DNA from: Microbacterium sp.
Lineage (GTDB): Bacteria > Actinomycetota > Actinomycetes > Actinomycetales > Microbacteriaceae
Direction: 5' to 3'
DNA length: 8,089 nt
Assembly: GCA_031286555.1 (NCBI GenBank)
Contig: JAITUD010000186.1
Span: 1-8,089, forward strand
How positions within the stretch are numbered: position 1 is the first letter of the stretch; each line of letters starts with the position of its first letter. Below, piece by piece: positions 1 to 5,499 of this stretch. Made by a program: the position numbers and the translations under genes. Below the pieces are notes generated by a model, which was not told the DNA's origin, made no database searches, and saw only the letters and a list, made by a program, of their open reading frames with translations.

Positions 1-669
1 CAGACGCAGGGACCGGACCTGTGGCATCCGAACCCTGGCTTCCTGTTCGCCAAGGGGGCCGGTCCGCTGCTCGACATGGGACCGTACTACTTCTCGGCCC
101 TGGTGAGCCTGCTCGGCCCGGTCGCCAGCGTCGCGGCCGTGGGGACGAAGGCGCGCGCGGAGCGCGAGATCCGCACCGGCCCGAACGCCGGCGACACGTT
201 CCCCGTCGAGGTGCCCTCGACGATGCAGATCGTGACCGCCTTTGAACAGGGGGCGGCCGCGCAGAGCGTGCTGAGCTTCGACTCGGCCCTCGAGCGCCAC
301 GGAATCGTCGAGATCCACGGCACCGAGGGCAGCATCGTGATCCCCGATCCGAACTTCTTCGCCGGGCGGATCGCCTACGTCAAGCCGCTCGGCGTGCTCC
401 GCGACGGCATGTCGGTCGAGCAGGAGTGGATCGAGATCGAGCATGAGGACCTCGTGATCGGCCGGGGCATGGGCGCTCTCGACATGGCCCGCGCGATCTC
501 AGAGGGCCGCCCGCATGTCGCATCCGGGGAGCTCGGGTTCCACATCCTCGACACGCTGCTCTCCGCCGAGGAGTCGGCGGCGACGGGTCAGACCGTCGTC
601 GTGGGCAGCACCGTCTCTCCGGTGCCTCTGCTGCCGGACGGGTTCGATCCCTTCGCAGCCACGCTGTGA
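1..669 (+). CDS. Gfo/Idh/MocA family NAD(P)-dependent oxidoreductase, C-terminal part (5' end outside window)
   Basis: The frame is open from base 1 and ends with TGA at 667-669, giving 222 residues. Family members are usually about 330-390 residues, so the Rossmann NAD(P)-binding domain lies upstream of the window. The visible part starts with a segment rich in W, H, P and G (GPDLWHPNPGFLFAKG) followed by GPLLDMGPYYFSAL and LLGPV. This is the typical G-G-x-L-x-D-x-G-x-Y stretch of the GFO_IDH_MocA C-terminal domain that lines the active site and forms the beta-sheet dimer interface. Further on, HGTEGSIVIPDPNFF is the conserved strand region in which these enzymes read G-T-x-G. Such enzymes oxidise or reduce sugars, inositols or related polyols in the cytoplasm; the substrate cannot be read from this part. 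The next gene is convergent, and a strong hairpin closes the transcript. Confidence 0.93.
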   Translation, partial: QTQGPDLWHPNPGFLFAKGAGPLLDMGPYYFSALVSLLGPVASVAAVGTKARAEREIRTGPNAGDTFPVEVPSTMQIVTAFEQGAAAQSVLSFDSALERHGIVEIHGTEGSIVIPDPNFFAGRIAYVKPLGVLRDGMSVEQEWIEIEHEDLVIGRGMGALDMARAISEGRPHVASGELGFHILDTLLSAEESAATGQTVVVGSTVSPVPLLPDGFDPFAATL

Positions 670-675
670 CGTCCG

Positions 676-706
676 CCGCAGACCCGGTCGCGCACCGGGT
701 CTGCGG
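676..706. terminator. Bidirectional hairpin terminator between convergent oxidoreductase and tetR genes
   Basis: The arms CCGCAGACCCGGT (676-688) and ACCGGGTCTGCGG (694-706) are perfectly complementary over 13 bp with a 5-base loop. The hairpin starts 6 bases past the stop of the upstream plus-strand gene and lies 8 bases past the stop of the minus-strand tetR gene, so it can serve both. It has no T-run on either side, as is common for high-GC actinobacterial terminators. Confidence 0.8.
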
Positions 707-714
707 TCATCGGA

Positions 715-1365
715 TCAGTCCGATGCGCCCGATCCCTTCGGCGCGTCGGTGCGCAGCAGGCGGTCCAGGAGCTCGAGCGCGTCCTCATGGTTCACGGCGT
801 CGTCGAGCAGCCACTGGGTCTGCAGTCCGTCGGACGCGGCGATGACCAGCGCGGCCACGAGCACCGGATCCAGGTCGGCACGCAGCCGGCCCGCATCCTG
901 CAGCCCGCGCACCTGGTTCGCGATGTCCTCTCGCAGCCGCGCGAAGCGCGTGGTGATGTACTCCTGCGCGACAGGATGATCATCCTCGAGCGCCGCGGCG
1001 GTGAGGGTCGAGTAGAGCTGGACCATGCCGGGGATCCGCCGGTTCTGCTCGGCCGAGCGCCGCATGGCCATCGCAGGGCTGGCATCGATCTCCGGGTGCG
1101 GTTCGTCATCGGAGGGACGCTGCGACTCGCGGTAGACCTCCACCAGAAGCTCTTCGAGAGAGCCGAAGTAGTGCGTCAGCGCCGCGTGGGTGACGCCCAC
1201 CTCCTGAGCGATCGCGCGCAGCGACGTCTTCTGCGACCCGCGTCGGGCGAACACTTCGATCGCCTTGTCCAGGATCTCCTGACGACGGGCGACACCCTTC
1301 GCGTAGCGGCCCCTGACCCGTGGCGCGCCCTCGTCGAGGGGTGCCTCGGCGGGGGAATCGGTCAT
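715..1365 (-). CDS. TetR/AcrR family transcriptional regulator
   Basis: This 216-residue protein has the usual TetR size and layout. After a disordered acidic N-terminus (1-25) comes the helix-turn-helix domain: RRQEILDKAIEVFARRG (28-43), then SLRAIAQEVGVTHAALTHYFGSLEELL (48-74), where GVTHAALTHYF is the recognition-helix signature. The C-terminal all-helical ligand/dimer domain (about 85-205) has the look of the BetI-like TetR_C_6 type (QNRRIPGMVQLYSTLTAAAL). The ATG at 1365 is preferred: a TATCAT hexamer ends 7 bases upstream, suggesting a leaderless mRNA, and no Shine-Dalgarno is seen. The gene is divergent from a DUF1801 gene 41 bases away and convergent with the oxidoreductase. The target and ligand are unknown; autoregulation and control of a neighbour are the usual pattern but are inferred. 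Confidence 0.93.
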   Translation of the reverse strand: MTDSPAEAPLDEGAPRVRGRYAKGVARRQEILDKAIEVFARRGSQKTSLRAIAQEVGVTHAALTHYFGSLEELLVEVYRESQRPSDDEPHPEIDASPAMAMRRSAEQNRRIPGMVQLYSTLTAAALEDDHPVAQEYITTRFARLREDIANQVRGLQDAGRLRADLDPVLVAALVIAASDGLQTQWLLDDAVNHEDALELLDRLLRTDAPKGSGASD

Positions 1366-1371
1366 GCCCCG

Positions 1372-1377
1372 ATGATA
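1372..1377 (-). promoter_or_regulatory. Predicted -10 element of tetR (leaderless start)
   Basis: On the minus strand TATCAT matches the TATAAT consensus at five of six positions. It is separated from the ATG of tetR by six bases (CGGGGC), so transcription would start at or next to the start codon. No convincing -35 hexamer is visible 16-18 bases upstream. Confidence 0.55.
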
Positions 1378-1406
1378 TCCAGCGCCGTCGATGCCAGGAT
1401 GAACGC

Positions 1407-1769
1407 ATGGGCACCGTTGACGACTACCTCGCAGGGCTCGAGCCGGCGGACCGCGCCGTGATCGCGCACGTCTACGACGTCGCGCGCGCCACCGCGGGGG
1501 AGACCGAGCAGGGCACGAGCTACGGGATGCCGGCGCTGCTGCACCGCGGGAAGGCGCTGATCTCGGTCATGCGCACCAGGAAGCACATCGGTCTGTACCC
1601 GTTCAGCGGGCGCGTGCCGGAGGTCGTCGCCGAAGCCCTGGACGGGTTCGAGCACGACAAGGGGACCATCCGGTTCCAGCCGGAGCATCCGCTGCCCGAC
1701 GACTCCATCCGCGCGATCGTGACCGCCCGCATGGCCGAGATCGACGACCCGTCGCTGCGTCGTTCCTGA
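1407..1769 (+). CDS. DUF1801 (YdhG-like, frataxin-like fold) domain protein
   Basis: This 120-residue protein matches the DUF1801/YdhG family in length and pattern: an N-terminal helix VDDYLAGLEPADRAVIAHVYDVARA, then TEQGTSYGMPALLHRGKALISVMRTRKHIGLYPFSG (the Y-G-M-P-A...G-K-x-L and H-I-G-L-Y-P core), and a C-terminal KGTIRFQPEHPLPDDSIRAIVTARMAEID segment. The IR-F and P-L-P-x-x-x-I-x-x-I positions are typical of the family. Members are small cytoplasmic proteins with a fold related to a frataxin-like iron-binding protein; their biochemical role is mostly unproven. The frame is open further upstream, but the start at 1407 is preferred because AGGA (1396-1399) precedes it by seven bases, the domain begins there, and an upstream start would run into the divergent tetR gene. 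Confidence 0.88.
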   Translation: MGTVDDYLAGLEPADRAVIAHVYDVARATAGETEQGTSYGMPALLHRGKALISVMRTRKHIGLYPFSGRVPEVVAEALDGFEHDKGTIRFQPEHPLPDDSIRAIVTARMAEIDDPSLRRS

Positions 1770-1772
1770 CGA

Positions 1773-1792
1773 CCGCCGCTGAGATCAGCCGG
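1773..1792. terminator. Possible short hairpin between convergent DUF1801 and lysE genes
   Basis: CCG(1773-1775)-CC-GCTG(1778-1781)-AGAT-CAGC(1786-1789)-CGG(1790-1792) can fold into a 7-bp stem with a two-base bulge and a four-base loop. It covers the 15-base gap and the lysE stop codon. The stem is short, there is no T-run, and the call is weak. Confidence 0.3.
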
Positions 1793-2441
1793 CGAACACC
1801 GGCACGATGAGGGCGATGCCCATCGTGACCAGAAGCACGGCGATCGCGGTGTCGAGGATGCGCCAGGCGCGCGGGGTGCGCAGCCAGCGACCGAGGTACC
1901 GCGCGCCGTAGCCGAGCGCGAAGAACCAGGTGATGCTGCCGATGATCGCGCCGGTGGCGAACAGCCAGCGCTGGTCGCCGTGCGTGGCGGCGATGCCGCC
2001 GATCAGCAGCACGGTGTCGAGATACACGTTCGGGTTCAGCCAGGTGAACGCCAGCGTGGCGAGGATCACCGGCGCGAGCCGGGTGGCGGTCTTCACCCCG
2101 CCCGCCGTGGGCGTCGCGTCCGCGGCATCCGCTCCGGTCTCGGCGACCAGCGATTCGCCGCCCGCAGCCCATGCGCGTCGGGCGGCGAAGGTGCCGTACA
2201 CGATCAGCGAGAGACCGCCCGCCCAGCGGGCGACCACGATCAGCCAGGGGGCCGAGTTCACCAGGTAGCCGAGTCCGGCGGTGCCGGCCAGCACCAGCAG
2301 CGCATCGGATGCCGCGCAGATCAGCACGACCGGCAGCACGTGCTCGCGGCGCATGCCCTGGCGCAGCACGAAGACGTTCTGAGCGCCGACGGCGATGATC
2401 AGCGAGTACATGAGGCCGAGGCCGGCGAGCAGGGTGAGCAC
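1785..2441 (-). CDS. lysE: LysE/ArgO-type basic amino acid exporter
   Basis: This 218-residue membrane protein would export L-lysine and/or L-arginine across the cytoplasmic membrane. The family hallmarks are present: an N-terminal helix leading into GAQNVFVLRQG (19-29), CAASDALLVLAGT (42-54) with the conserved S-D pair, the third hydrophobic helix near 66-84, and FTWLNPNVYLDTVLLIGGIA (132-151) with the N-P...Y-x-D motif that distinguishes the LysE/ArgO branch. Two more helices (about 160-182 and 195-216) complete the six-helix pattern. Residues 95-117 are a polar Ala/Thr/Gly loop. The GTG at 2441 gives an N-terminus as long as that of known LysE proteins; a TAGCGT hexamer six bases upstream suggests leaderless translation. 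The divergent lysG-like gene is its expected activator. Lysine versus arginine preference cannot be decided from sequence alone. Confidence 0.94.
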   Translation of the reverse strand: MLTLLAGLGLMYSLIIAVGAQNVFVLRQGMRREHVLPVVLICAASDALLVLAGTAGLGYLVNSAPWLIVVARWAGGLSLIVYGTFAARRAWAAGGESLVAETGADAADATPTAGGVKTATRLAPVILATLAFTWLNPNVYLDTVLLIGGIAATHGDQRWLFATGAIIGSITWFFALGYGARYLGRWLRTPRAWRILDTAIAVLLVTMGIALIVPVFAG

Positions 2442-2447
2442 GGTTCA

Positions 2448-2453
2448 ACGCTA
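2448..2453 (-). promoter_or_regulatory. Predicted -10 element of lysE (leaderless start)
   Basis: On the minus strand TAGCGT fits TANNNT and is followed by six bases (TGAACC) and then the lysE GTG. There is no Shine-Dalgarno before the GTG. No good -35 is seen, as expected for a promoter that needs a LysR-type activator. Confidence 0.5.
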
Positions 2454-2488
2454 AGTGCGTCGGGGCATGAACACCAGCGAAGAGAACT

Positions 2489-2504
2489 GCATCAGCATTA
2501 GCAT
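2489..2504. promoter_or_regulatory. lysG -10 and triple GCAT repeat, candidate LysG operator
   Basis: In the 70-base gap between the divergent lysE and lysG starts, GCAT occurs three times in phase at a 6-base step (2489-2492, 2495-2498, 2501-2504). The last copy overlaps TAGCAT (2499-2504), a TANNNT -10 hexamer that ends seven bases before the lysG GTG. LysR-type regulators usually bind such shared intergenic regions and repress their own gene. That this repeat is the operator is inference from its position and spacing. Confidence 0.4.
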
Positions 2505-2511
2505 CGCTTAT

Positions 2512-3399
2512 GTGCAGATCGATGCCCAGCTCGCCGCGACCGTCGCCGCCGTCATCGACGAGGGCAGCTTCGACGCGGCCGCACGGCGGCTGCACCTGAC
2601 GCCGTCCGCGGTGAGCCAGCGCATCAAGGCACTGGAGCAGCAGCTCGGCCGGGTCGTCGTGGTGCGATCCAAGCCGGTGCGCGCCACCGAGGCGGGGGAG
2701 GCGCTGGTGCGGCTGGCCCGGCAGGTGGCGCTGCTCGAGCACGACACGATCACCGCCTTCGGGCTCTCAGCCGACGACGCGGGGGAGACCCGGGTGCGTG
2801 TGCCGCTCGCCGTGAACGCGGACTCGATGGCGACCTGGTTCCTCGCGCCGATCGCGCGCATCGCGCGGCAGCACGACATCGACGTGGACCTGCACCGCGA
2901 CGACCAGAACTACACCGCCCGACTGCTCGAGTCGGGCGAGGTGATGGCCGCTGTCACCTCGGAGAGCACCCCGGTGGGCGGATGCCGGGTGGAGCCGCTC
3001 GGCGTTCTCGAGTACCGCCCGATGGCGACCGCCGAGTACCTCGAGCAGTGGATGCCGGACGGCGTGACTCCCGCGGCGCTCGCAAGAGCACCGTTCGTCG
3101 ACTTCGATCGGCGCGACGAGCTGCAGCACGACTGGCTGCGGGGGCATGGAGTGGATCCGTGGTCGGTGCCGCGGCACTATGTTCCCGCGTCCTACGACTT
3201 CGCGCAGGCAGTGCGGCTCGGGCTGGGCTGGGCGCTCATCCCCGTCGTGCAGGGGGTGGAGGGCCTGGTCGACCTGGGCGGTCCGGCCACCCGCGTGCCG
3301 CTGTACTGGCAGCAGTGGAACCTGCGCTCCCCCCTGCTCGACGCGATCGCCGCGGAGGTGGCCGCCGAGGCATCCGCTTCTCTCGCGGCGCTCAGGTGA
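2512..3399 (+). CDS. lysG: LysR-type regulator of the LysG/ArgP family, activator of lysE
   Basis: This 295-residue LysR-type regulator has a winged helix-turn-helix at 1-60 (IDEGSFDAAARRLHLTPSAVSQRIKALEQQLGRVVVVR, with S33-A-V-S-Q-R in the recognition helix) and a two-lobed effector-binding domain at about 92-290. It carries the LysG/ArgP signatures VNADSMATWF (101-110), VTSESTPVGGC (148-158) and LYWQQW (264-269), which closely follow Corynebacterium glutamicum LysG. LysG senses intracellular lysine, arginine or histidine and switches on lysE. The GTG at 2512 is chosen over the in-frame ATG at 2467 and GTG at 2455. It gives the N-terminus usual in the family (MQIDAQLAATVAAVIDEGSF), leaves room for the divergent promoters, and has a -10 hexamer seven bases upstream. 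The upstream codons (NTSEENCISISIAY) look like translated promoter. Confidence 0.92.
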   Translation: MQIDAQLAATVAAVIDEGSFDAAARRLHLTPSAVSQRIKALEQQLGRVVVVRSKPVRATEAGEALVRLARQVALLEHDTITAFGLSADDAGETRVRVPLAVNADSMATWFLAPIARIARQHDIDVDLHRDDQNYTARLLESGEVMAAVTSESTPVGGCRVEPLGVLEYRPMATAEYLEQWMPDGVTPAALARAPFVDFDRRDELQHDWLRGHGVDPWSVPRHYVPASYDFAQAVRLGLGWALIPVVQGVEGLVDLGGPATRVPLYWQQWNLRSPLLDAIAAEVAAEASASLAALR

Positions 3400-3427
3400 G
3401 GAGGCGGACGGTCAGTCGCTGAGCGCC
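3387..3427. terminator. Inverted repeat spanning both stop codons of convergent lysG and nuclease genes
   Basis: GGCGCTCAG (3387-3395) and CTGAGCGCC (3419-3427) form a perfect 9-bp inverted repeat around a 23-base centre that contains both stop codons, TGA at 3397-3399 (+) and at 3414-3412 (-). Each arm is the last coding segment of one gene. With only 12 bases between the genes, this is the only hairpin seen that could end both transcripts; the large loop makes it a modest candidate. Confidence 0.4.
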
Positions 3428-4089
3428 AGGGCGCGGAACATGTCGCGCTCGCGCAGCGCCTCGCGGCCGCTCGCGGCAGCGGGAGCCTGCTGCGGGGGGA
3501 GCTGACCGGTGGTGCGGTGGTACAGCTCGTCGATCAGGCGCGTGGCCAGGCCGACGAGGCGACCGATCTCGCGGTCGTCCCGGTCGATCCACACCGACTT
3601 CGGCTCGTCGTGGATCGGGCGGAAGTCGTCGTGCTCCTCCCACACGAACAGCGTGCGCTCGGCGCCGAGCACGTGCTGCTGCCACCACACCTGACGCAGG
3701 TAGGTGCGCGGGATGGAGCGCCAGGACTTGTTCGTGGTCTTGATCTCGGCGAGCAGCACGCGGCCGTCCGTCTCCTGCACGATGCCGTCGGGAGTGGCCA
3801 GGTGCCGCTTCTCGACCTCGGCGCAGAACAGCGCGGACGAAGGGAGGATGCCGTGGGTCGCGGCGACCCAGGCGGCGATCTCCGGCTCGCGACGGCGGCC
3901 GTGGTCGGTGTAGGCGTTGCCTCCGAAGCGGGGTCCGGCGCCGAGTTTGGAGTCGGCTGCGCGGGCGATGGACGCCTCGCTGGAGAGCCCCGCGACATCC
4001 GTCGCCGTGATCCCTCGTGCCCGGGCGCGGAGCCAGGTGACCCGATCGCGGGAGTCCGCGACGATACGCGCTTCGAGTTCCGGGGTCAC
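3412..4089 (-). CDS. YqaJ-like PD-(D/E)XK nuclease domain protein
   Basis: This 225-residue protein has the YqaJ/lambda-exonuclease-type nuclease fold. The pattern is WLRARARGITATDVAGL (19-35, the family's R-x-x-G-I-T/G-x-S/T-D start), HGRRREPEIAAWVA (63-76, with the conserved E68), ATPDGIV (98-104, D101), LLAEIKTTN (112-120, the E115-x-K117 active-site pair) and RQVWWQQHVLGAERTLFVWEEHD (132-154, with the conserved Gln positions). These residues would bind a metal ion and cut DNA, in phage relatives as a 5'-3' exonuclease for recombination. The gene stands alone with no annealing protein, integrase or phage gene beside it, so it may be a resident chromosomal copy with a repair role; that is inference. 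The start is GTG 4089, preceded by TAGCCT and six bases, suggesting a leaderless mRNA. The C-terminal 30 residues are polar and probably flexible. Confidence 0.82.
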   Translation of the reverse strand: MTPELEARIVADSRDRVTWLRARARGITATDVAGLSSEASIARAADSKLGAGPRFGGNAYTDHGRRREPEIAAWVAATHGILPSSALFCAEVEKRHLATPDGIVQETDGRVLLAEIKTTNKSWRSIPRTYLRQVWWQQHVLGAERTLFVWEEHDDFRPIHDEPKSVWIDRDDREIGRLVGLATRLIDELYHRTTGQLPPQQAPAAASGREALRERDMFRALALSD

Positions 4090-4095
4090 CTCACG

Positions 4096-4101
4096 AGGCT
4101 A
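4096..4101 (-). promoter_or_regulatory. Predicted -10 element of the YqaJ-like gene (leaderless start)
   Basis: On the minus strand TAGCCT fits TANNNT and lies exactly six bases (CGTGAG) before the GTG start codon, the same geometry as at tetR and lysE. A purine-rich GAG touches the start codon and is too close to act as a ribosome binding site. Confidence 0.5.
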
Positions 4102-4148
4102 CCCCTGCCCTCCGGCATCCGCCTCCGCACACGCCGCCGGTGCGTTCA

Positions 4149-4169
4149 GGAGCGGGTGCGCCCGCCTCC
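4149..4169 (-). terminator. Possible terminator of the T7SS-like operon
   Basis: GGAGCGGG (4149-4156), loop TGCG, and CCCGCCTCC (4161-4169) pair over 8 bp with a single bulged C. The hairpin lies 53 bases past the stop of the last gene of the minus-strand operon and before the nuclease promoter. No T-run follows on the minus strand. The rest of the 133-base gap (4090-4222) shows a second weak stem, CCTCG (4169-4173) with CGAGG (4184-4188), and no reading frame of note. Confidence 0.35.
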
Positions 4170-4222
4170 CTCGGTCGACCCCGCGAGGAGGGGCCGGGAT
4201 TCAGGCAGCACCAAGTGGAGAC

Positions 4223-4894
4223 TCATCGACGGCGGAAGGAGTCGCGCGTGCGTGCCCAGATCGGGTCTGCTTCGGATGCTCCGGCGCCGATCCGGGCGAG
4301 GCCGCCGAGCTGGCCGCAGAAGCAGGCGGCACTGATCAGCGACAACGTGCACAGCGCCACGGTCACGGAAACCTGCTGGTCGGCCGTCACGATGCCGCGG
4401 ACGAACCCGGCGACGCCGAGTATGCACATCAAGAGGGTGCAGCCCATCGTCAGAGACCGGGTGAGCAGAGCGGGTTCGAGGTAGATCGTTCGGGCCAGGA
4501 CATATCCTCGTGCGGGACGGGAGCGGCCCCCGCTGCGGTAGGGCAGCCGCATCCACCAGGCCGCGGCGCTGGCCAACCGCCTTCCGGAGCGGTGAAGCTG
4601 CCAGAGCATGACGGCGCCTGCGGCCGCCACCAGCGGCGCGACGATCGCCGTCACGATCGTGGCAGCATCGCGCAGCCATGGTCCGAGGAGGAACGACCAC
4701 GCGGCCGATCCGATGAAGAGCGCCGCAGCGGTGACGATGAAGGCCAGCACGCCCATGCCGAGACGGCTCCAGCGTTCGTAGTCGCCCCGCAGCACGGCGA
4801 CAGCACGATCGGCGTCGGATGCACGGGCATCAGCCGAACCAGCGGATTCAAGCCAGACTCGGGACGCGGGACTGATCTGTCGGAATCCCATCAT
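4223..4894 (-). CDS. Four-helix integral membrane protein, last gene of T7SS-like operon (unrecognised family)
   Basis: I do not recognise this 223-residue protein. It has a soluble N-terminus (1-44), two hydrophobic helices (46-70, LGMGVLAFIVTAAALFIGSA; 78-98, ATIVTAIVAPLVAAAGAVMLW), a basic cytoplasmic loop rich in Arg (101-136, with WWMRLPYRSGGRSRPARG), two more helices (146-169 and 175-200) and a short C-terminal tail. By the positive-inside rule the Arg-rich loop and both ends should face the cytoplasm. The start ATG at 4894 overlaps the TGA of the preceding gene in an ATGA junction, so translation is coupled; a second ATG follows at once (4891). As the last gene behind a putative secreted effector, it could be a membrane immunity protein, or a membrane component of the secretion route. 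Both ideas are inference from position. Confidence 0.85.
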   Translation of the reverse strand: MMGFRQISPASRVWLESAGSADARASDADRAVAVLRGDYERWSRLGMGVLAFIVTAAALFIGSAAWSFLLGPWLRDAATIVTAIVAPLVAAAGAVMLWQLHRSGRRLASAAAWWMRLPYRSGGRSRPARGYVLARTIYLEPALLTRSLTMGCTLLMCILGVAGFVRGIVTADQQVSVTVALCTLSLISAACFCGQLGGLARIGAGASEADPIWARTRDSFRRR

Positions 4895-5499
4895 GCGTTC
4901 GCGGCGGGGTACATCGCCAGGTCGCCAGGGGTCTCCCCGTCGGCGAGGTACTGGGTCGTGATCAGTGCGAAAGCCACGGACATCGACAGCGCGAGCGACT
5001 GTTCCGGATCGGATCCGATCCCGGTCACGAGTACGGTGCCGAGGTCGTCGGGAAGCGGGATCTCCCCGATGGCGAGCAACCACTCACGTCCATCGACGTC
5101 CAACGTGCCGCGCGTGACCGTGCCGACGCGGGAATCCGGAGAAGTGAAGGCCTCCGCGGTGCTCTCGGTCCCGAATCGGGCCAGAGGGAAGAGCCGGTGG
5201 AACGACGCGGAAGCGCCATCACTCGTGTCCGTCACGACCTGTGTTCCCAAGAAGGAGACGCTCGGCCGCTCTCCCAGGATGATGGACACGCCGGCGAACG
5301 CGAGGGCTGAATCGGCGAATGCAGCCACACCGGACCGGAATCCGGATGTGACGGATGCGCGTCCTTCATCCGACATCCATCCCTCGCTGCTGGTCAGATA
5401 CCACTCCAGCCATTCGTCGGGCGAGCGCTCCCCGTGCGCGATGAACTCGATCCATCCCTGAGGCAGTCGCTGCCAAACACGGTGCGCCGGTGTCGTCAT
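4891..5499 (-). CDS. Uncharacterised 202-aa soluble protein of T7SS-like operon
   Basis: I do not recognise this protein. It has no signal peptide and no clear membrane segment, so it should be cytoplasmic. The N-terminus reads RLPQGWIEFIAHGERSPDEWLEWYLTSSEGW (11-41), rich in Trp. The middle (52-88) is an Ala/Ser/Gly-rich stretch with alternating hydrophobics, then strands such as TRGTLDVDGREWLLAIGEIPLPDD and TVLVTGIGSDP suggest an alpha/beta fold. A late helix (LALSMSVAFALITTQYLA) is amphipathic rather than clearly transmembrane. Its ATG at 5499 overlaps the stop of the 377-aa gene by four bases, and its own stop overlaps the next start in the same way. The fixed place between a WXG protein and a membrane protein suggests an effector chaperone, in the manner of EspG, or a cytoplasmic partner. 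No motif proves either. Confidence 0.85.
   Translation of the reverse strand: MTTPAHRVWQRLPQGWIEFIAHGERSPDEWLEWYLTSSEGWMSDEGRASVTSGFRSGVAAFADSALAFAGVSIILGERPSVSFLGTQVVTDTSDGASASFHRLFPLARFGTESTAEAFTSPDSRVGTVTRGTLDVDGREWLLAIGEIPLPDDLGTVLVTGIGSDPEQSLALSMSVAFALITTQYLADGETPGDLAMYPAANA

Noticed and set aside
2455..2511. N-terminal extension of the LysG-type regulator from GTG 2455 or ATG 2467
   Set aside because: The extra residues do not fit the family N-terminus, and the bases contain the -10 hexamer and candidate operator. GTG 2512 restores the usual start.
1603..2742. 379-codon open frame on the minus strand across lysE, lysG start and DUF1801
   Set aside because: It overlaps three well supported genes, and its translation is Arg/His/Ala-rich without any motif, as in typical GC-rich shadow frames.
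3412..4089. Prophage remnant suggested by the YqaJ-type nuclease
   Set aside because: No other phage gene, integrase, tRNA or attachment-like repeat is seen on either side within the window.
4223..5083. 63-residue N-terminal extension of the four-helix membrane protein
   Set aside because: The added part is an Arg/Asp/Pro-rich shadow of the preceding gene; the ATGA overlap at 4891-4894 gives a natural start.
3917..5461. 514-codon open frame on the plus strand across the nuclease start and the two last operon genes
   Set aside because: It is antisense to three genes with clear features and overlaps, its translation is low-complexity (Arg, Ser, Pro, Gly rich) with no domain, and long antisense frames are common in high-GC DNA.
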